64,000 nt of DNA from contig NZ_CP101824.1 in the NCBI RefSeq assembly GCF_024498195.1, forward strand, positions 2,418,001 through 2,482,000, written 5' to 3'. Both the position numbers and the translations under genes were made by a program. The stretch is from Halovivax cerinus. GTDB lineage: Archaea > Halobacteriota > Halobacteria > Halobacteriales > Natrialbaceae. This document shows, piece after piece, positions 27,383-35,674 of the stretch (positions are counted from its first letter, which is position 1; each line of letters opens with the position of its first letter). The notes beneath the pieces are model-generated. The model was not told where the DNA came from. It made no database searches and worked only from the letters and a program-made list of their open reading frames with translations.

Positions 27383-28440
27383 CGCCAGTCGACCCTCCCG
27401 TACCACTTTTCGGGGTGATTCGCGTACCACTCGATCGTCCGGGCGATTCCCTCGCGCCAGGGCACGCTCGGCTTCCAGCCGGTCTCTTCGTGTAACTTCT
27501 CGTAGCCGACGAGCAACTCTTCGACGTCGCTGTCGCCGGGTCGGAACCGTTCCTCTCGCTGGACGATCTCCGGGAGCTCCCAGTACTCTGCTTCCGCCCC
27601 GACGTCGAGGATCGTCCGGGCCCAGTCTCGCATCGAGACGTTCTCGCCGTAGCCGTAGACGTACTGCTCGCCGGGATTGCCGGCGAGGGCGACGTGGAGG
27701 TGCCCACGGACGCCGTCTTCGACGAAGCACATGTCGCGCTTCGATTCGAGGTTGCCGAGTTCGACGATGTCGCGTTCGAGTGCCTGCGTGATGATCGTCC
27801 CGGTGATGTAGCGCGGGTTCTGCCGCGGGCCGTAGTTGTTGAACATTCGCGTGGTGAGCGTCGGGAGCCCGTAGGCGTCGTGGTAGTTCATCGTCAGGAA
27901 GTCGCCCGCGAGTTTCGACGTCGCGTAGACGCTCGTCGGATTGACGGGCGAACGCTCGCTCAACAGCACCCGATCGTTCCCGTCGTACTCGTACTTCTCG
28001 ACCATCTCCTCGTTCGGGTTGCCGTACTCCTCGCTCGTACCGGCCATGTCGAACGCCGCGATGTCGAGGTCCAGATCCACGATGGACTGCAGGAGATTGA
28101 GCGTCCCGACGACGTTCGTGTCGATCGTTTCGTACGGCCGGTCCCATGACTCGCCGACGTGTGCCTGGGCGCCGAGGTGAAAGAGCAGCGAGTCGCTGTG
28201 CTCGGCCAGGGGACGGAGCGCGCGTTCGACGGAGTGCTTGTCACGCAAATCTCCTCGATGGATCGTCAGGGCCTCGCCGTGGCCACGGATGTTCTTCAGT
28301 TCGCCGCTCGACGTCGCGCGGACGAACGCGTGGACGTCCGCGTCCATCTCGACGAGCCGGTCAACCAGGTGGGAGCCGACGAACCCGTCCGCGCCGGTGA
28401 CGAACGTGGGCCGTTCTGCGAGTTGGGTGTAGAGGTCCAT
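27379..28440 (-). CDS. NDP-sugar 4,6-dehydratase, GDP-mannose 4,6-dehydratase-like
   Basis: 353 residues of the extended SDR family. [10 protein letters not shown] is the NAD(P) motif, [15 protein letters not shown] a dehydratase substrate segment, TSEEYG the catalytic Thr-x-Glu region, and [10 protein letters not shown] the YxxxK pair. These fit dTDP-glucose or GDP-mannose 4,6-dehydratases. Because the next gene is GDP-fucose-synthase-like and overlaps it, GDP-mannose is the most likely substrate (Gmd role). It runs divergently from the GT4 gene at 28558. Confidence 0.84.
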   Translation of the reverse strand: MDLYTQLAERPTFVTGADGFVGSHLVDRLVEMDADVHAFVRATSSGELKNIRGHGEALTIHRGDLRDKHSVERALRPLAEHSDSLLFHLGAQAHVGESWDRPYETIDTNVVGTLNLLQSIVDLDLDIAAFDMAGTSEEYGNPNEEMVEKYEYDGNDRVLLSERSPVNPTSVYATSKLAGDFLTMNYHDAYGLPTLTTRMFNNYGPRQNPRYITGTIITQALERDIVELGNLESKRDMCFVEDGVRGHLHVALAGNPGEQYVYGYGENVSMRDWARTILDVGAEAEYWELPEIVQREERFRPGDSDVEELLVGYEKLHEETGWKPSVPWREGIARTIEWYANHPEKWYGRVDWR

Positions 28441-28526
28441 CGATGCGGATGGCCATTCCGATCGGCAAGAACGTTACAGTACAGTCACGTGTAGGTGACG
28501 ATTTCTCCGGCGCTCGGGCACAAACG

Positions 28527-28534
28527 GTTTACCT
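28527..28534 (+). promoter_or_regulatory. TATA-like element before the GT4-HprK-like operon
   Basis: GTTTACCT is 24-31 bases before the ATG at 28558, supporting this start over an upstream in-frame one at 28495. Confidence 0.45.
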
Positions 28535-28557
28535 GGCTTCCCCGGGACATCGTCGGC

Positions 28558-29847
28558 ATGACCACCGCGTCGTCCGAACCGCGCGTCGTTCTCCTGTCAC
28601 AGTATTATCGCCCCGATACGTCCGCGAACGCGGGCGTGCTGACCGAACTCGCGTCCGGCCTCGCCGACCGCGGCGTCGACGTCTCCGTCGTCACTACCCA
28701 GCCGTCGTACACGGCGGACGACCGCGCGTCGAAACGGCCAGCCGACGAGGTCATCGACGGCGTACACGTTCGCCGGTTGCCCGCAACCCGGTTCGACCGA
28801 AACGACGGCGTCGCGAAGCGAATGCTCAACGAACTCACGTTCTTCCTCGTCGCGTCCGCGTTCCTCTTCGTTCGCCAGCGCGGCGACGTCGTGCTGTTGC
28901 CGACGGCCCCATCGTTTCTCCCCGTGGCAACTGTCCCTCTACGCTGGCGAGGGTATCGACCCGTCCCGATCGTGATGGACCTCTATCCGGAGATGGCCGT
29001 CGCCCTCGGCTATATCGACGCAGGAGGAATCGTACACCGGGCGTGGGAGTGGGCGAATCGGCGGGCGTATCGGCGGGCCGTCGTCACCGTGACCATCGGC
29101 GAGCGGATGGCCGAGCGGATCCAGGAACGCTACGGACCTGTCCCGGTGGCGGTTATTCACAACTGGGAGGACGGCGACGAGATCGAACCGATTCCGAAGG
29201 CCGAAAACGAGTTCGCCCGGAAACACGGGTTCGACGCGGACCTGACGGTCCTGTACTCCGGGAACCTCGGTCGCCACCACGAACTCGAAAGCGTCGTTCA
29301 CGCGGCCCGGCTGCTGGAAGCCGACGGCGTCGACGGAGTCGAATTCGTCTTCATCGGTGACGGCGGCAAGAAAGAGCGGCTGCAGGCGCTCGCCCGGGAA
29401 CACGACCTCGACTCCGTCTCCTTTCTCCCCTACCAGCCCACGTCCGTCCTCCCGCAGTCTCTCACGAGCGGTGACGTCGCCCTGGTGACGATGGACGAGG
29501 CCGTCGAGGGGCTTTGTGTGCCAAGCAAGTTCTACACCGCGCTCGCGAGCGGACAGACTATCCTCGCCGTGGCCCCAAAATCCGCCGAAATCGCCCGCAT
29601 CGTCGATCGACACGACTGTGGCGTCACCGTCGAACCGGGCGAGTCGGGAGCGATCGCCGACGCCGTTCGCGAGTGGCTCGAGAATCGTGAGGACGTAGCC
29701 GATACGGGTGCCCGTTCGAGAACGGTCTTCGACGAGAGGTACACGAAAGAAGTCGCCATCCAGTCGTATCTCGCGCTAATTCGACGCGTCGTCCACCCTT
29801 CACCGCCGTCACCTACGGTGAAACCGTCGGAATCGCCCTCGAGGTAG
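28558..29847 (+). CDS. GT4-family glycosyltransferase (WcaI/WbuB-like)
   Basis: 429 residues. The pattern LLSQYYRPDTSANAGVLTEL near the start and LLPTAPSFLPVATVPLRWRG, then DLYPEMAVALGYID, are those of WcaI/WbuB-type GT4 enzymes, which often transfer fucose or N-acetyl-fucosamine in capsule synthesis. YSGNLGRHHELES and DEAVEGLCVPSKFYTALASG form the donor-binding domain; GLCVPSK replaces the usual EX7E loop. A GDP-6-deoxyhexose donor is plausible given the neighbouring gmd-like and fcl genes. The HprK-like gene follows eight bases later. Confidence 0.85.
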   Translation: MTTASSEPRVVLLSQYYRPDTSANAGVLTELASGLADRGVDVSVVTTQPSYTADDRASKRPADEVIDGVHVRRLPATRFDRNDGVAKRMLNELTFFLVASAFLFVRQRGDVVLLPTAPSFLPVATVPLRWRGYRPVPIVMDLYPEMAVALGYIDAGGIVHRAWEWANRRAYRRAVVTVTIGERMAERIQERYGPVPVAVIHNWEDGDEIEPIPKAENEFARKHGFDADLTVLYSGNLGRHHELESVVHAARLLEADGVDGVEFVFIGDGGKKERLQALAREHDLDSVSFLPYQPTSVLPQSLTSGDVALVTMDEAVEGLCVPSKFYTALASGQTILAVAPKSAEIARIVDRHDCGVTVEPGESGAIADAVREWLENREDVADTGARSRTVFDERYTKEVAIQSYLALIRRVVHPSPPSPTVKPSESPSR

Positions 29848-29855
29848 CGCGACGA

Positions 29856-30968
29856 ATGCCGACGTTACTTTTCACCGCCGACGGTGAAATAGCGTCTGTG
29901 AGATCGTACAGCTTTTACGACGACTTTCGGCTGGCCATTCGCGGGTCCGGTGCGATCGCCGACCACCTCGATCTCGTCTATCGCCACTTCGCTGAGGACG
30001 AGGTACATGACCCCGACCTGCAGCTCACGGTGACAGACGTCGACGTCGATCCGGACGGCATTCTTGGTGGCCCATCGAAATTTTACACGACCTTCGACGA
30101 TCGATTCGTCCTCTCGAACGAAGGTGGCGTCTGGACCGTGGACGAGGAGTGGACGTCGATCCACTGTACGCCAGGCGTCCACAACGCGTGGACGCGAGCG
30201 ATCGTGGAGGCTGAGCTGCGGAGGGTGTTGGCAGAACGCGACTTTGCGATCATCCACGCCTCTGGCGTGACCGTCGACGGCGAGACGATCGTCTTCCCGG
30301 CGTGGCGCCACACGGGGAAGACCAACACGATGCTGACGATGCTCGCTGAGGGCGGCGAGTATCTCTCCGACGATCGAATGTGGGTCGGCGCCGACGGGAC
30401 GATCCGGCCGTTCCCGATTCCGATCCACCTGCTCTCGTACAACTATAACGCGTTTCCCTCGCTCTCGCCGGACAGGCTGACAGATATTCTGGCGACGGCG
30501 AGTACAGCTCTCGATTCGATCGTTTATGATCGTACGGGGAAATTGGGCAAGGGCCTCGACCTGTTCAATCGGGGGTTCCTCACTCGATCCAACTGGGTCT
30601 GGCCCGACCAGTTGTTCCCGGACGTATCGGTCTCCGAGACGACGAGCGTCGATAAAGTCGTCCTCCTCCAGAGCACCGGATCGACGACGCCGTCGTTCGA
30701 ACGCGTAGACCCCGACGAGTTGACGGCGATGCTCGAAGTGATAAACGAGTACGAATGGAACAGTCGCCTCAGGGAAATATACACCGTTCACGACACGATG
30801 CGAGACGCCGCTCCGCTCAAACGACCACAACTCGGCGATCTCGTCGATCGGGAGCGAGCGATTTTCCAGTCCTTCGTCGATACCGCGGACATCTATCGAT
30901 TGCAACTCCCCCAGCAGGAAGGGTGGACGGACGAAACGAAGGCCCGGATCCGGTCGTTCCTGCGCTAA
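29856..30968 (+). CDS. HPr-kinase/PEPCK-fold kinase-like protein of unknown target
   Basis: A 370-residue protein. Residues 130-180 carry the HPr-kinase-type core: FAIIHASGVTVDGETIVFPA, a P-loop AWRHTGKT (149-156, fitting A-x4-GKT), and a Walker-B-like LSDDRMWV (DD at 172-173). The N-terminal 110 residues are family-specific; the C-terminal half is helical. HPr-kinase relatives without a phosphotransferase system occur in glycan and peptide-modification loci, where their target is unknown. It shares a unit with the preceding GT4 gene and converges on the flippase gene with a four-base overlap of the two stops. Confidence 0.75.
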   Translation: MPTLLFTADGEIASVRSYSFYDDFRLAIRGSGAIADHLDLVYRHFAEDEVHDPDLQLTVTDVDVDPDGILGGPSKFYTTFDDRFVLSNEGGVWTVDEEWTSIHCTPGVHNAWTRAIVEAELRRVLAERDFAIIHASGVTVDGETIVFPAWRHTGKTNTMLTMLAEGGEYLSDDRMWVGADGTIRPFPIPIHLLSYNYNAFPSLSPDRLTDILATASTALDSIVYDRTGKLGKGLDLFNRGFLTRSNWVWPDQLFPDVSVSETTSVDKVVLLQSTGSTTPSFERVDPDELTAMLEVINEYEWNSRLREIYTVHDTMRDAAPLKRPQLGDLVDRERAIFQSFVDTADIYRLQLPQQEGWTDETKARIRSFLR

Positions 30969-32443
30969 CCGGCTCGTTCGCCGATGGATTCGAGCAGGCG
31001 TCGGTCCCCGTCTTCCAGTCCGAGCAGGGTGATCGTTGTGCCGAACGCGATCGTTCCGGTCACGGCAGCGACTCCAATCCACAGCGGACCGCCGAAGGCT
31101 TTCGAGAACGCGACGAACGTCGCAACGGCGGGAACGAGAGAGAGGCCGCCTTTCCAGTAGGACCGGTTGTAAGGGGTCGGTCCGACGAAGTATCGGACCT
31201 CCACCAGTCGAACCACGTTCAGGAGGGTTAACGAAAACGCCGTCGCGATTGCGGCCCCCAAGACACCGTACAACTGGATCAGCCAAACGTTCAACGCCGC
31301 GTTGACGAACAACATTCCTGCGGCGTTGTAGAGCTCTATCCGCTCGTAGTTGGTCATCTTCAGGACGTTCCCACCCGGCCCAGTGGCTGCTACGGTCGCC
31401 TGCCCGACGGCCAGGACGCTGAGCGCGACGGCGCCGGCACTGAAGGCTGGACCGAAGAGTCGCATAATCTCTTCGGCGAAGACGACCACGAACGCGGCGC
31501 CGAGGCAGGTCAGGTATGCCGTCCACTTCGTGATCGAGATGTAGAACGCGTCCAGCCGTTCCGTGTCACGCTGGTGGTAGGACTCGGCGATGATACTGGG
31601 AAAGATGACGTTGGTCGCGTTCAACACGATCGTGATTAGCATGGAGGTCTGAAACGCAATCTGGTAGACGCCGACCGCTCTGGGGCTGGCGAAGACGCCG
31701 AGAATGAGGATATCGACCCAGGAAGCGGCGTAGGAGGTGACGCCGGCGAACAGTAGCGGGAGCGAGAAGAGCAGAATTTCACGGGACTGAAAGTTCGGGT
31801 TCCCGATCGACTCGAACGCGCCGAGCCGATACAGATAATATCCGACTGCGACGACGCCAACGGCCAGCGAAAGGACGTACGCGTAGATCACCAGTTGCAG
31901 GCTCGTGAATACGAACGCGGCCACGGCAATACAACCCAGCGCGACACCACTCTGGATAAACTCTCGCGTGTACACGGAGTACTTGGTTTCTTTGAACCCT
32001 CTCGTGGCGTGCATGCCGATCTCCATCAACGCGAGGAGTGGTATCGCGAGGACGAACGATCGAATCACCGATCGATACGCGTCGAAGAAGCCGATGGACA
32101 GTTCTGTGAGTGCAACGAGTACGACGACGGTCACACCACCGAAGGCGATCGAATAGCCGACCGTCGTGAGAACCACGCCGGTAACCGTTCGACTCTCACC
32201 GTCCCCTTCGTGGATCGAGACGTACTTTTCGGCCGCTTTGTCCAGTCCAGCCTGCGCGAACCGCGATCCGATCTTCACGACGACCAGCCCCATCGCGAAG
32301 AACCCGACGGCCTCCGGCCCCAGCCCGCGGGCGATTACGAACTGGATGAGGTAGCGAATCCCCTTTCCAACGACGGCGCCCGCGAACGCGACGCCGACGA
32401 GGAACAGGACCGATCGCCGGAGCGGCTCGCCGCTCCCCATCAT
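30965..32443 (-). CDS. Wzx-type polysaccharide flippase (MOP superfamily)
   Basis: 492 residues from the first of two adjacent ATGs at 32443; a start at 32491 adds 16 basic residues. About 14 hydrophobic helices are arranged as in Wzx/RfbX lipid-linked oligosaccharide flippases, beginning LFLVGVAFAGAVVGKGIRYL, a typical 'K...Y..' membrane start. It moves the finished lipid-linked unit across the membrane. A second flippase is encoded at 42683, so the locus may serve two glycans. It is divergent from the initiating transferase gene. Confidence 0.86.
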   Translation of the reverse strand: MMGSGEPLRRSVLFLVGVAFAGAVVGKGIRYLIQFVIARGLGPEAVGFFAMGLVVVKIGSRFAQAGLDKAAEKYVSIHEGDGESRTVTGVVLTTVGYSIAFGGVTVVVLVALTELSIGFFDAYRSVIRSFVLAIPLLALMEIGMHATRGFKETKYSVYTREFIQSGVALGCIAVAAFVFTSLQLVIYAYVLSLAVGVVAVGYYLYRLGAFESIGNPNFQSREILLFSLPLLFAGVTSYAASWVDILILGVFASPRAVGVYQIAFQTSMLITIVLNATNVIFPSIIAESYHQRDTERLDAFYISITKWTAYLTCLGAAFVVVFAEEIMRLFGPAFSAGAVALSVLAVGQATVAATGPGGNVLKMTNYERIELYNAAGMLFVNAALNVWLIQLYGVLGAAIATAFSLTLLNVVRLVEVRYFVGPTPYNRSYWKGGLSLVPAVATFVAFSKAFGGPLWIGVAAVTGTIAFGTTITLLGLEDGDRRLLESIGERAG

Positions 32444-32878
32444 TTCTCGAAACGACACAACCGTACTCCGACGGCGAGGGTGGGAAAACACCTGGCCTGT
32501 AGCTCGTGCCTACTCTCTTCGGAGTCACCGCGGGCGGCACCGACCAGGGCGAGTAACCGACGGCTGTGAACGCAGCCGTCGGCGCGGTGGTGTCGAGAGA
32601 CGGTCCGATCGCACACAGCTCTCAGATTCCTCGCCACCCGCGAGTTGTTCGAAACCGACCCGATCGATGTGGTCCCAGCGGCCCGTGTGGCGACGAGTTC
32701 AGTTCGGACCGCCGACGCGGTCGCGCTGTCAATCGACTGTTACTCTGCGACGGGTGCGGTGTCGGTGCGTTTCAGCTATCGAGCCACGAGTGCCCGGTCG
32801 GATGCCGTGTGGGTAGTTAAAGTATGTGACTGAAACGACGGTCCGTGGTTATCCGGCAGGCGGTCGACGGATGGGTTC
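32444..32878. other. Divergent intergenic region with a long palindrome
   Basis: 435 bases between the flippase and the initiating transferase. No gene was found. It contains a perfect 10-base inverted repeat (32557-32582) and should hold both promoters. The left 100 bases are basic-coding-like but probably only an extension of the flippase frame. Confidence 0.5.
32557..32582. promoter_or_regulatory. Perfect 10-bp inverted repeat
   Basis: CCGACGGCTG, six-base spacer TGAACG, CAGCCGTCGG. It lies between divergent glycan genes, about 115 and 300 bases from the two starts. It could be an operator for a dimeric regulator, or a hairpin in a leader RNA. No U-run follows on either strand, so it is not a classical terminator. 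Confidence 0.6.
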
Positions 32879-34522
32879 ATGCGCATGGTTCGGAGTCGCT
32901 CCCTGGCGAATCTAGCGAGCGTCTTCGCACTCTCCGCGGTCGTTGCCGGTAGTGCCTCCCTCGTCAGCGACGTGTCCAGCGAGCCGATTTCATCGGCCGG
33001 ACCGGTCTCGGGCGTTCCGATGGTGTTCGCCTTCGCTGTCGTCACCGCTGTGGTAACAACGGTGTCGGTCGGACCGCTGGCCGTCTCCGGGCCGTGGGGG
33101 CCACGGACGGTCCTGCGCGGGACGGTAGGGCGAGTGGCTGTCGCCACGCTAGTGGTCGCGCTCATCTCGCTCGTCGTGCCGGCGTTCCCGGACGTTTCCA
33201 CCGTCGTCGTAACGGGTGTCGTTCTGGCGACGTTGCTCACTGGCTGGTTCGTTCGCTTCGATCGGCCAAGCGGCGGTGGGACGCTCGTCGCGACGACCGA
33301 TCCCGACCTGGCCAGCCGCGCCATCGAGACGTTACCTGTCCGCCCAGATGGATTCGTCTCTCCGCCGCTTCACGTCACACCAGACCCCCGGGTCGACGGC
33401 GTGGACACGACGCACGAACGGGGTACCGACGCGGACTCGACGGCCAATCGTTCGGGTCGTCGTCCGATGGATGGCGTCCCGGCACCCACCGAGGAGGACG
33501 ACGGCCAGCACAGCCCGCGCAGCGACGGCGGCCGGCCGGCAAACGAGTCGGATGGCAACGAGGACAGGGATAGGGACGTAGATCACGACTTCGGGAATTC
33601 GGGTTCACCGCACAGGGTGACGATCGACGCGGAAACGGAGGCTGTCGTCGAGACGTCGACGCTCGACGGCGTCGCGGCGATCGACGGCGTTCCTCGTCTC
33701 GGCGGCTTGTCTCGGCTGGATGCGATCTTTTCGTCGCACGACGTCGATGCAGTCGCCCTGGCCATCGGCGAGGCTGACCGTTGTGAGTTCTTCGGGACGC
33801 TAGAGCTGTGTCGCGATCACACCATCGCGGCGCTCGTCCCGGCCTCTCTCGCCGAGCACGTTATCGTCACCGAGGAACTCGACGGTGGGTTCTATCGGGT
33901 CGACCTGAACCCGTGGTCGTGGTACAGCCGTCTCGGGAAACGCATCTTCGACCTCGCGTTCGCCGCGTTCGGCCTCGTCGTTCTGACCCCGCTCATCCTC
34001 CTCATCGCCGCGGCGATCACCCTCGACTCCGCTGGCCCGGTGTTCTACGAGCAACCTCGAACGACGACGTTCGGCCGGCAGTTTCGGCTCCTGAAGTTTC
34101 GGACGATGGTACCGGAGAGCGACGACGCGGCGCCGCTCGGCGACGAGCAGAACGAACGGATCACCCGGGTCGGTCGGCTCCTTCGGACGACCCACCTCGA
34201 CGAGATCCCACAACTCGCCTCGATCCTCGTCGGAGATATGAGCGTCGTCGGCCCGAGAGCAGTCTGGACCGAGGAGGAACGCCTCCTCGAACGGGAGGTG
34301 CCCGGCTGGCGCAGCCGATGGCTCGTGAAACCCGGGCTAACTGGGCTGGCGCAGGTCCGGGGCGTCACCAGCACCGACGGGCACCGGAAACTGGAACACG
34401 ACCTGGAGTACGTCCGTGACCGATCGTTCCTGCTGGACCTTCGGATCGTTCTCGCACAGATTCACACCGTCCTGACGGATACACACTCGCTGGCGACCGG
34501 CGACGACGGAGGGTCGTCCTGA
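32879..34522 (+). CDS. Initiating sugar-phosphate transferase (WbaP/polyisoprenyl-phosphate type)
   Basis: 547 residues; an ATG two codons later is equally good. Four N-terminal membrane helices (residues 8-125), a Rossmann-like middle region interrupted by a long low-complexity acidic insert (about 160-250, rich in D, E, S, R), a further membrane segment LVVLTPLILLIAAAITL, and the C-terminal catalytic domain. Catalytic signatures: KRIFDLAF, KFRTMVP, THLDEIPQL, SVVGPRAVW, KPGLTGLAQVRG. It transfers a sugar 1-phosphate from an NDP-sugar to a polyprenyl phosphate, the first step of glycan assembly. The next GT4 gene starts one base after its stop. Confidence 0.87.
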   Translation: MRMVRSRSLANLASVFALSAVVAGSASLVSDVSSEPISSAGPVSGVPMVFAFAVVTAVVTTVSVGPLAVSGPWGPRTVLRGTVGRVAVATLVVALISLVVPAFPDVSTVVVTGVVLATLLTGWFVRFDRPSGGGTLVATTDPDLASRAIETLPVRPDGFVSPPLHVTPDPRVDGVDTTHERGTDADSTANRSGRRPMDGVPAPTEEDDGQHSPRSDGGRPANESDGNEDRDRDVDHDFGNSGSPHRVTIDAETEAVVETSTLDGVAAIDGVPRLGGLSRLDAIFSSHDVDAVALAIGEADRCEFFGTLELCRDHTIAALVPASLAEHVIVTEELDGGFYRVDLNPWSWYSRLGKRIFDLAFAAFGLVVLTPLILLIAAAITLDSAGPVFYEQPRTTTFGRQFRLLKFRTMVPESDDAAPLGDEQNERITRVGRLLRTTHLDEIPQLASILVGDMSVVGPRAVWTEEERLLEREVPGWRSRWLVKPGLTGLAQVRGVTSTDGHRKLEHDLEYVRDRSFLLDLRIVLAQIHTVLTDTHSLATGDDGGSS

Positions 34523-35635
34523 ATGCGGATCTGTCGCGTGGCACAGAAGGTCTATCCAGACGTTCCCGGCGGCGGACCGTATCACGTTCACGCGATGAGT
34601 CGCGACCAGGCGGCCCGCGGGCACGACGTGACCGTGTTGACCGTTCGTCACGACGCCTCGCTCCCGCGCGTCGAGGAACGAGACGGCTACACGATTCGCC
34701 GATTCGATCCGACGGCCTGCGTGCTCGGCAACGACTTCTCGCTCGGACTCGCGCGTCGACTCGCGGACTTAGACGACGTCGATGTCGTTCACGCTCACTC
34801 TCACCTGTACGCGTCCACGAACGTCGCCGCGATCAGGCGCTCGCTCGACGACATCCCGCTCGCGATCACGAACCACGGACTGTTCTCCCAGAACGCCCCG
34901 GCGTGGGCGATCGAGGGCTACCTGCGCTCGATCGGTCGGTGGACGCTCAACCGCGCGGATATCGTCTTCTGCTACAGCGAGGTCGACGAGCGACGGCTTC
35001 GATCGTACGGCGTCTCCACACCGGTGGCGGTCGTCCGGAACGGCATCGACGTAGACCGGTTCTCACCCGATGGCCCGACGAGTGACCTGATCGACGACGA
35101 CGGTATCGTCGTCCTGTTCGTCGGACGCCTCGTCGAGGGAAAGCGGCCGAAGGATGCGGTTCGGACGCTGGAGTACCTCCGGCGGGACCTCAACGACGTC
35201 ACCCTGTACGTCTGCGGCGACGGTCCGCTCCGAGACGATCTGGAGACGGCGATCGCCCGACGCGATCTGGTAGACCACGTCGAGTTCCTCGGCCACGTCT
35301 CGTACGACGAGATGCCGAGACTCTACCGGAGCAGCGACGTGCTACTCCTCCCGAGCCGGGCAGAGGGTATGCCGCGAACGATGTTAGAGGCCCAGGCGTC
35401 CGGTCTCCCGGTCGTCTCGTCCGATCTCGATCAGTTGCGAACGATCCGGACGTCGGCCGATCGGTTCGTCTCCGACGATGCGGGAAGCGCCTTCGCGGCG
35501 GGCGTCCAGTCGGTTATCGAGACGAACGGTCATCTGAAGACGACAGACGAACCGTCGAGCCGATTCTCGTGGGACCGAACGGTCGAGGAGACGACGACGG
35601 TGCTAGAGCGACTGGTGACCGACCGGCACGTATAA
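34523..35635 (+). CDS. GT4-family glycosyltransferase
   Basis: 370 residues, starting immediately after the initiating transferase stop, so the two are co-translated. GT-B fold: MRICRVAQKVYPDVPGGGPY (glycine-rich N-terminal loop), VHAHSHLYASTN, ITNHGLFSQNAPAW; donor domain LFVGRLVEGKRPKDAVRTL and the EX7E region PSRAEGMPRTMLEAQASGLP. It most likely adds the second sugar to the lipid-linked intermediate, given its tight linkage to the first-step enzyme. The donor is unknown. Confidence 0.88.
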   Translation: MRICRVAQKVYPDVPGGGPYHVHAMSRDQAARGHDVTVLTVRHDASLPRVEERDGYTIRRFDPTACVLGNDFSLGLARRLADLDDVDVVHAHSHLYASTNVAAIRRSLDDIPLAITNHGLFSQNAPAWAIEGYLRSIGRWTLNRADIVFCYSEVDERRLRSYGVSTPVAVVRNGIDVDRFSPDGPTSDLIDDDGIVVLFVGRLVEGKRPKDAVRTLEYLRRDLNDVTLYVCGDGPLRDDLETAIARRDLVDHVEFLGHVSYDEMPRLYRSSDVLLLPSRAEGMPRTMLEAQASGLPVVSSDLDQLRTIRTSADRFVSDDAGSAFAAGVQSVIETNGHLKTTDEPSSRFSWDRTVEETTTVLERLVTDRHV

Positions 35636-35674
35636 CGGCCGTTCGGACGCCGACGGAGCGGTTCGCGCTCGTCG

